From contig CABUPJ010000009.1 in NCBI GenBank assembly GCA_902493335.1, forward strand, positions 1 through 64,000: a DNA stretch of 64,000 bases, given 5' to 3'. Source of the stretch: an uncultured Porphyromonadaceae bacterium (lineage in GTDB: Bacteria > Bacteroidota > Bacteroidia > Bacteroidales > Muribaculaceae). Of the stretch, positions 60,330 through 64,000 are shown one piece after another (the stretch's first letter is position 1; each line of letters opens with the position of its first letter). The notes beneath the pieces are model-generated. The model saw only the letters and a list, made by a program, of their open reading frames with translations. It was not told where the DNA came from and ran no database searches. The translations under genes and the position numbers were made by a program.

Positions 60330-60356
60330 CAACCTCAGTTACAGTAACAGCGGTTG
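60330..60356. promoter_or_regulatory. Palindrome CAAC-N4-GTTAC-N-GTAAC-N4-GTTG, copy 1
   Basis: A 27-nt palindrome just past the rplI terminator, 130 nt before hipB. The same architecture recurs at 62715-62741 on the ATPase promoter. Either an operator without its gene or the left edge of an accessory block. Confidence 0.6.
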
Positions 60357-60391
60357 CAGTATTATCAAACCCGAAGCTAAATTACCACCGT

Positions 60392-60432
60392 TAGGGTATA
60401 ATTGCATAATAATTCTCGAATTTTATACCCTA
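60392..60432. promoter_or_regulatory. Distal hipB operator, 10-bp inverted repeat
   Basis: TAGGGTATAA and TTATACCCTA are exact inverted repeats 21 nt apart, upstream of the hip promoter. They contain the same TACCCT half-site as the promoter-proximal operator, so a repressor dimer pair could bridge the two. Confidence 0.6.
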
Positions 60433-60458
60433 TATGGTGTAATTTCGATGGATTTTAT

Positions 60459-60480
60459 TACCTTTGTACCCTAAAGGGTA
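60459..60480 (+). promoter_or_regulatory. hip promoter box (TACCTTTG) with overlapping operator
   Basis: TACCTTTG (60459-60466) is followed at once by TACCCTAAAGGGTA (60467-60480), a palindrome covering the expected transcription start. This is the arrangement for autorepression by HipB. Confidence 0.65.
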
Positions 60481-60487
60481 TATTTTT

Positions 60488-60691
60488 ATGACTCAGTTAG
60501 CTAAATACGTGAAAGAGATGCGCAAGCAATACAGACTTACGCAAGTAGACCTGTCCCAGAAATCCGGAGTAGGCCTGCGCTTTGTGCGCGAACTCGAACA
60601 AGGTAAAGAAACTCTGCGACTCGACAAAGTAAATCAAGTTCTTGCCCTTTTCGGCGCCACGATGACTCCCGCAAAAAACACTGAAATATGA
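60488..60691 (+). CDS. HipB-like antitoxin and autorepressor
   Basis: 67 aa from the ATG after the operator. Lambda-repressor-like helix-turn-helix: Tyr-Arg-Leu-Thr-Gln-Val-Asp-Leu-Ser-Gln-Lys-Ser-Gly-Val-Gly-Leu-Arg-Phe (about 15-32) and Leu-Glu-Gln-Gly-Lys-Glu-Thr, as in HipB. It would bind the TACCCT operators. Its stop overlaps the next start by 4 nt. Confidence 0.85.
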   Translation: MTQLAKYVKEMRKQYRLTQVDLSQKSGVGLRFVRELEQGKETLRLDKVNQVLALFGATMTPAKNTEI

Positions 60692-61026
60692 AACAGGCCA
60701 ATATATATATCAACAATGTACTTGCCGGGATTTTAACCGAGGACGATATGGGCTATGAATTTCGATATGACTCCGATTATCTCAAATCTGCCGGAGCATT
60801 GCCGGTAAGTCTTACCCTGCCCTTGACTGATAAACCTTATCGCGACAAAGTGCTATTTCCATTTTTTGACGGGCTTATACCAGAAGGCTGGCTTCTCGAT
60901 ATCGCCGAACAAAGTTGGAAAATATCAGCCCGCGACCGATTTTCTCTGCTACTCGCCTGTTGCAAGGACTGTATAGGCAATATAAGCGTCATACCGATTG
61001 AATGGAAGGAGGACGACAATGTGTAA
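60688..61026 (+). CDS. HipS-like HipA N-terminal-subdomain protein
   Basis: 112 aa. Matches the N-subdomain 1 of HipA: Leu-Ala-Gly-Ile-Leu-Thr-Glu-Asp (about 12-19), Phe-Arg-Tyr-Asp-Ser-Asp-Tyr-Leu, Pro-Val-Ser-Leu-Thr-Leu-Pro-Leu (about 38-45), Phe-Phe-Asp-Gly-Leu-Ile-Pro-Glu-Gly-Trp. In HipBST systems a free-standing protein of this type (HipS) is the antitoxin. It overlaps both neighbours (4 and 8 nt), so all three are translationally coupled. Confidence 0.85.
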   Translation: MKQANIYINNVLAGILTEDDMGYEFRYDSDYLKSAGALPVSLTLPLTDKPYRDKVLFPFFDGLIPEGWLLDIAEQSWKISARDRFSLLLACCKDCIGNISVIPIEWKEDDNV

Positions 61027-61966
61027 GTGTCTTTATTGCTACAAGCCGTTAGCCGACGGCGAGGTCGATTACCACAAAACTTGCGCTCGCAAGATATTTG
61101 GGTCAACGTCCGTGCCAACTCTGCCATATACAAGAGATAACATCAAGGATCTTGCCCGTGAGATTGTTACAGCAAGTACCACTGTCACAGGTGTGCAGGC
61201 TAAACTATCGCTCGATATCGCCCGTGGCAACGGAGGAGAACCGCAACGATTCACCATCGTGGGATTATGGGGTAGATACATACTGAAACCTCAGACCGAC
61301 CGCTTTGCCAATCTTCCTGAGAACGAAGATTTGACAATGCACATGGCCGAAGCCGCCGGCATAAAGACCGTACCACACTCGCTTATAAGGTTTGCCGACG
61401 GTGAATTATGCTATATTACCCGCCGCATAGACCGCACAAAGGCAGGCGAAAAGATTGCGATGGAAGATATGTGTCAACTCTCCGAGCGACTTACTGAAGA
61501 CAAATACAAAGGCTCATACGAGCGCATCACCAAACTTATTCGTCAATATTCATCCGCGCCGCTTCTTGATATTGTCAATTTTTGGGAAGTCGTAGTATTC
61601 TCATGGCTTACGGGTAATGCCGATATGCACTTAAAAAACTTCTCACTATTCCGACCCGGTGAAAATTATATGCTGACACCTGCATATGATCTTTTGTCAA
61701 CTGCTCTCGCAATGCCCGAAGACGAGGAAGAGCTGGCCCTTACCCTGAACGGCAAGAAAAAACATATCAAATACGAAGACTTTGAAAAAGCAATGCTCGA
61801 TAGTGGCATGGATGACAAAGCGATTGCTAATATTTTCAATCGCTTTGTCAAGGCCATTCCCAAATGGCATAAACTCATAGACGAATCTTTCCTGCCGACT
61901 GATTTTAAAGATGCCTATCATAGCAAAATAGATACGATGGCAAAGAGGGTTTTAATCTCAGAGTAA
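61019..61966 (+). CDS. HipT/HipA-like Ser/Thr kinase toxin with zinc-finger N-terminus
   Basis: 315 aa. It opens with Met-Cys-Lys-Cys-Leu-Tyr-Cys ... His-Lys-Thr-Cys (2-22), a probable zinc ribbon. The HipA kinase core follows: Gly-rich loop Thr-Val-Thr-Gly-Val-Gln-Ala-Lys (55-62), Lys90 in Ile-Leu-Lys-Pro, catalytic Gly-Asn-Ala-Asp-Met-His-Leu-Lys-Asn (199-207) and Ala-Tyr-Asp-Leu-Leu. The HipA N-subdomain is missing and encoded separately upstream. HipA-family kinases phosphorylate aminoacyl-tRNA synthetases; the target here is unknown. Confidence 0.87.
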   Translation: MCKCLYCYKPLADGEVDYHKTCARKIFGSTSVPTLPYTRDNIKDLAREIVTASTTVTGVQAKLSLDIARGNGGEPQRFTIVGLWGRYILKPQTDRFANLPENEDLTMHMAEAAGIKTVPHSLIRFADGELCYITRRIDRTKAGEKIAMEDMCQLSERLTEDKYKGSYERITKLIRQYSSAPLLDIVNFWEVVVFSWLTGNADMHLKNFSLFRPGENYMLTPAYDLLSTALAMPEDEEELALTLNGKKKHIKYEDFEKAMLDSGMDDKAIANIFNRFVKAIPKWHKLIDESFLPTDFKDAYHSKIDTMAKRVLISE

Positions 61967-61980
61967 ATGTTACGTAAATT

Positions 61981-62649
61981 ATGAATAACGGTATGGCAGT
62001 GATATCCCCCCAAATCATCGACTATGTCGAGCGAGAGATTATTCCCCGATATGCATCGTTCGACAAGGCGCATCGGGAGGAGCATGTACGCATGGTGATT
62101 GAACAAAGCCTGAAGTTGATCGAGCATGAGCCGTCGATGAACGCCGACATGGTTTATGTCATAGCGGCTTTTCACGACCTCGGGCTTATCAACGGTCGCG
62201 AGAACCACCATAAGGACTCACGAAAAATACTTGAGTCAGACGAGTTTATCGCAGTCTGTTTCTCGCCCGAGCAGATTCGGATTATGGGTGAGGCCGTTGA
62301 AGACCACAGGGCATCCAACGGGCACAAGCCCCGCAATGAATATGGTCTTATTGTGGCCGAGGCCGACCGTTTCATCGAACCCGAAACGATAATCCGCCGG
62401 ACTATCCAGTATGGTCTGGCCAATTATCCCCATCTCGACAAAGCCGGACATTATCAGCGCACCATCAATCACCTCAACGAAAAATACGGCCCTGACGGCT
62501 ACCTCAAAGTCTGGATTCCATGGAGCGACAACGCCGTGAATCTCAAAAAGCTCCACGCCTTTTTGGCCGACCAACCCCGCCTTGACACAATCTTCAACCG
62601 CGTCTTCGGCGAAGAAACCCATCAGGATAATAACGACACAAAAGAATAA
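61981..62649 (+). CDS. HD-domain phosphohydrolase-like protein
   Basis: 222 aa. Metal ligands of an HD domain are visible: Glu-Glu-His-Val (about 33-36), Phe-His-Asp-Leu-Gly (about 67-71), a following His-His-Lys-Asp-Ser and Ala-Asp-Arg-Phe (about 129). It lies 14 nt after the kinase toxin gene on the same strand. Substrate unknown; it could be part of the hip transcript or a separate passenger. A second ATG four codons in is an alternative start. Confidence 0.72.
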   Translation: MNNGMAVISPQIIDYVEREIIPRYASFDKAHREEHVRMVIEQSLKLIEHEPSMNADMVYVIAAFHDLGLINGRENHHKDSRKILESDEFIAVCFSPEQIRIMGEAVEDHRASNGHKPRNEYGLIVAEADRFIEPETIIRRTIQYGLANYPHLDKAGHYQRTINHLNEKYGPDGYLKVWIPWSDNAVNLKKLHAFLADQPRLDTIFNRVFGEETHQDNNDTKE

Positions 62650-62706
62650 ATTATCAACAATCTGCTGTAATTCAACCCAAATCTTGCACAATTTAAACTT
62701 AATCAT

Positions 62707-62741
62707 TATTTTTGCAACAGCGGTTACTGTAACAGCCGTTG
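62707..62741 (+). promoter_or_regulatory. ATPase-gene promoter with palindrome copy 2 on the start site
   Basis: TATTTTTG (62707-62714) is directly followed by CAAC-N4-GTTAC-N-GTAAC-N4-GTTG (62715-62741), with extended symmetry TGCAAC/GTTGCA. It ends 7 nt before the ATG, so a bound protein would block transcription. Confidence 0.65.
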
Positions 62742-62748
62742 CATTAAT

Positions 62749-64000
62749 ATGAAATTCTACGACAGAGAAATAGAGACCGAGACGTTGCGGCGTATTGAAA
62801 CGACATCACACGAATACGCACAAATGACTGTAATAACGGGCCGCAGGCGTATCGGCAAAACAACACTCATCAAACATGCCTACAATGGAAATACGATGAT
62901 TTATTTCTTCGTAGCGCGCAAAAGCGAAGCTCTGCTATGTCAGGAACTGGCAGATACCATTCGCGATGGGCTCGGAGAGGTCATCGGTGACTTTACAAGC
63001 ATGGCACGGCTGTTCACAGCCATAATGCAAATCGCGAAGCGACGCAATTTCACACTCGTGTTCGATGAGTTCCAGAACTTCAAGTATGTCAATGAATCGT
63101 TTTTCAGCGAAATGCAAAACATCTGGGACAGCAATAAGGACGATGCCCGTATCAATCTTATTCTCTGTGGTTCATTATATTCGATGATGACGAAGATTTT
63201 TGATGACCGCAAAGAACCTCTCTACGGACGTGCCACCTCACGCATACGTCTTCGTGAGTTTCCACTATCTACACTTAAGGAAATAATGCAAGACAACAAT
63301 CCCGATTATACACCTGACGATCTCCTCACCATGTATATGATTACCGGCGGTGTTGCAAAATATGTCGAACAACTCTATATGCAAAAAGCCTTTACCAAAG
63401 AACAGATTATAGAGTCAGTACTATCCTTAGGTTCATATTTCATCGACGAAGGTAAGGAATTGCTGTCCGATGAATTTGGTAAAGATTACGGTAATTATTT
63501 CTCTATTCTATCGGCTCTCGCGGGAGGGTTCAATAAGCGTGGTGAGATCAAATCATATACAGGGGTGGAGGCCGGCGGCTATCTCGATAAGCTCGAAAAC
63601 ACATACGACATCGTATATCGCTACCGCCCGTACCTCGCAAGCGAGAACAGCCGCAATGTAAAATACGGAATCAAAGACAACTTTCTCAATTTATGGTTTC
63701 GTTTTATTTATAAATACAGAAGCGCCGTCGAGATTGGCAATCTGTCTTATGTGCGCGAGAAAGTGATGGCCGACTATTCTACGTTCTCGGGATGGATATT
63801 GGAGCGCTATTTCAGACAGATGTATCGCGAGACAGGACTATACAATCTTGTCACTAATTATTGGGAAAAGGACGGTAGCAATGAGATTGACCTGATTGCC
63901 GTAAACGACGCCGACCACGAGATTGTGATAGGCGAAGTAAAGCGCAACTCACGACGCATCGACCTGCATAAACTGAAAGAAAAATCCGGCCACATCGTAG
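62749..64000 (+). CDS. DUF234-type ATP-binding protein, incomplete at window edge
   Basis: 417 codons are visible with no stop. Opening Phe-Tyr-Asp-Arg-Glu, Walker A Thr-Gly-Arg-Arg-Arg-Ile-Gly-Lys-Thr-Thr (about 30-39), Walker B Leu-Val-Phe-Asp-Glu-Phe-Gln-Asn (about 102-109) and Cys-Gly-Ser are those of the archaeal-ATPase-like STAND group. The C-terminal part has Glu-Ile-Asp-Leu-Ile ... Ile-Gly-Glu-Val-Lys (about 379-398), a PD-(D/E)XK nuclease-like motif typical of DUF234. Such genes are common accessory genes in gut Bacteroidales; their role is unknown. Confidence 0.85.
   Translation, partial: MKFYDREIETETLRRIETTSHEYAQMTVITGRRRIGKTTLIKHAYNGNTMIYFFVARKSEALLCQELADTIRDGLGEVIGDFTSMARLFTAIMQIAKRRNFTLVFDEFQNFKYVNESFFSEMQNIWDSNKDDARINLILCGSLYSMMTKIFDDRKEPLYGRATSRIRLREFPLSTLKEIMQDNNPDYTPDDLLTMYMITGGVAKYVEQLYMQKAFTKEQIIESVLSLGSYFIDEGKELLSDEFGKDYGNYFSILSALAGGFNKRGEIKSYTGVEAGGYLDKLENTYDIVYRYRPYLASENSRNVKYGIKDNFLNLWFRFIYKYRSAVEIGNLSYVREKVMADYSTFSGWILERYFRQMYRETGLYNLVTNYWEKDGSNEIDLIAVNDADHEIVIGEVKRNSRRIDLHKLKEKSGHIV

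Overview
The window looks like chromosome of a gut Bacteroidales, most likely a Muribaculaceae (S24-7) relative of Muribaculum or Duncaniella. The reasons are the recurring Bacteroidetes promoter element TAnnTTTG before many genes, the conserved order DUF6242 lipoprotein / DUF6089 barrel / uppS / bamA / two OmpH chaperones, abundant lipoproteins, medium G+C, and many translationally coupled genes without clear Shine-Dalgarno sites. The assignment is inference from gene content; no rRNA lies in the window.

Left part (1-29.7 kb). A PagL-like barrel and a lipoprotein lie downstream of a complete RND efflux operon (adaptor, pump, outer-membrane channel), which is divergent from an AraC-type regulator. 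Then come a two-domain aspartic protease, a small lipoprotein, an AlbA-type regulator with a 12-nt tandem repeat, priA, a stand-alone (p)ppGpp-hydrolase-like HD protein, a helical stress-type protein, the coupled operon nucleotidyltransferase-tgt-lptG, ychF and tRNA-Gln. An accessory stretch follows: a degenerate retropepsin-like protein with a TonB-like protein, a Crp-like regulator, and two XRE proteins preceded by a tiny overlapping ORF. After a LysR regulator, a split threonine/serine exporter has a MITE-like element between its halves. A histidine kinase/response regulator pair closes this part.

Middle part (29.7-46.6 kb). The best candidate for an undescribed system is a three-gene cassette at 29789-32795: a DUF262 protein, a DUF3696-type AAA ATPase and an unrecognised 263-aa protein, with 4-nt and 1-nt overlaps behind one promoter. 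Next are tRNA-Met, a phage-type amidase coupled to a u-spanin-like lipoprotein, ligA, an EamA transporter, an Fe-S aldo/keto reductase, a polyferredoxin membrane protein, an LRR/BACON lipoprotein with a redoxin-like tail, a TIGR02757 protein, tRNA-His, a WG-repeat-like protein apparently split by a 1-nt frameshift, manA and a 56-aa gene.

Right part (46.8-64 kb). Housekeeping genes: zinc metallopeptidase-ribD, the envelope-biogenesis cluster, lgt, an AGCS symporter, an ECF sigma factor and rpsF-rpsR-rplI. The right edge is accessory: a HipBST-like tripartite toxin-antitoxin system with TACCCT operators, an HD-domain protein, and a DUF234-type ATPase cut by the window end. A 27-bp palindrome occurs both before hipB and directly on the promoter of the ATPase gene.
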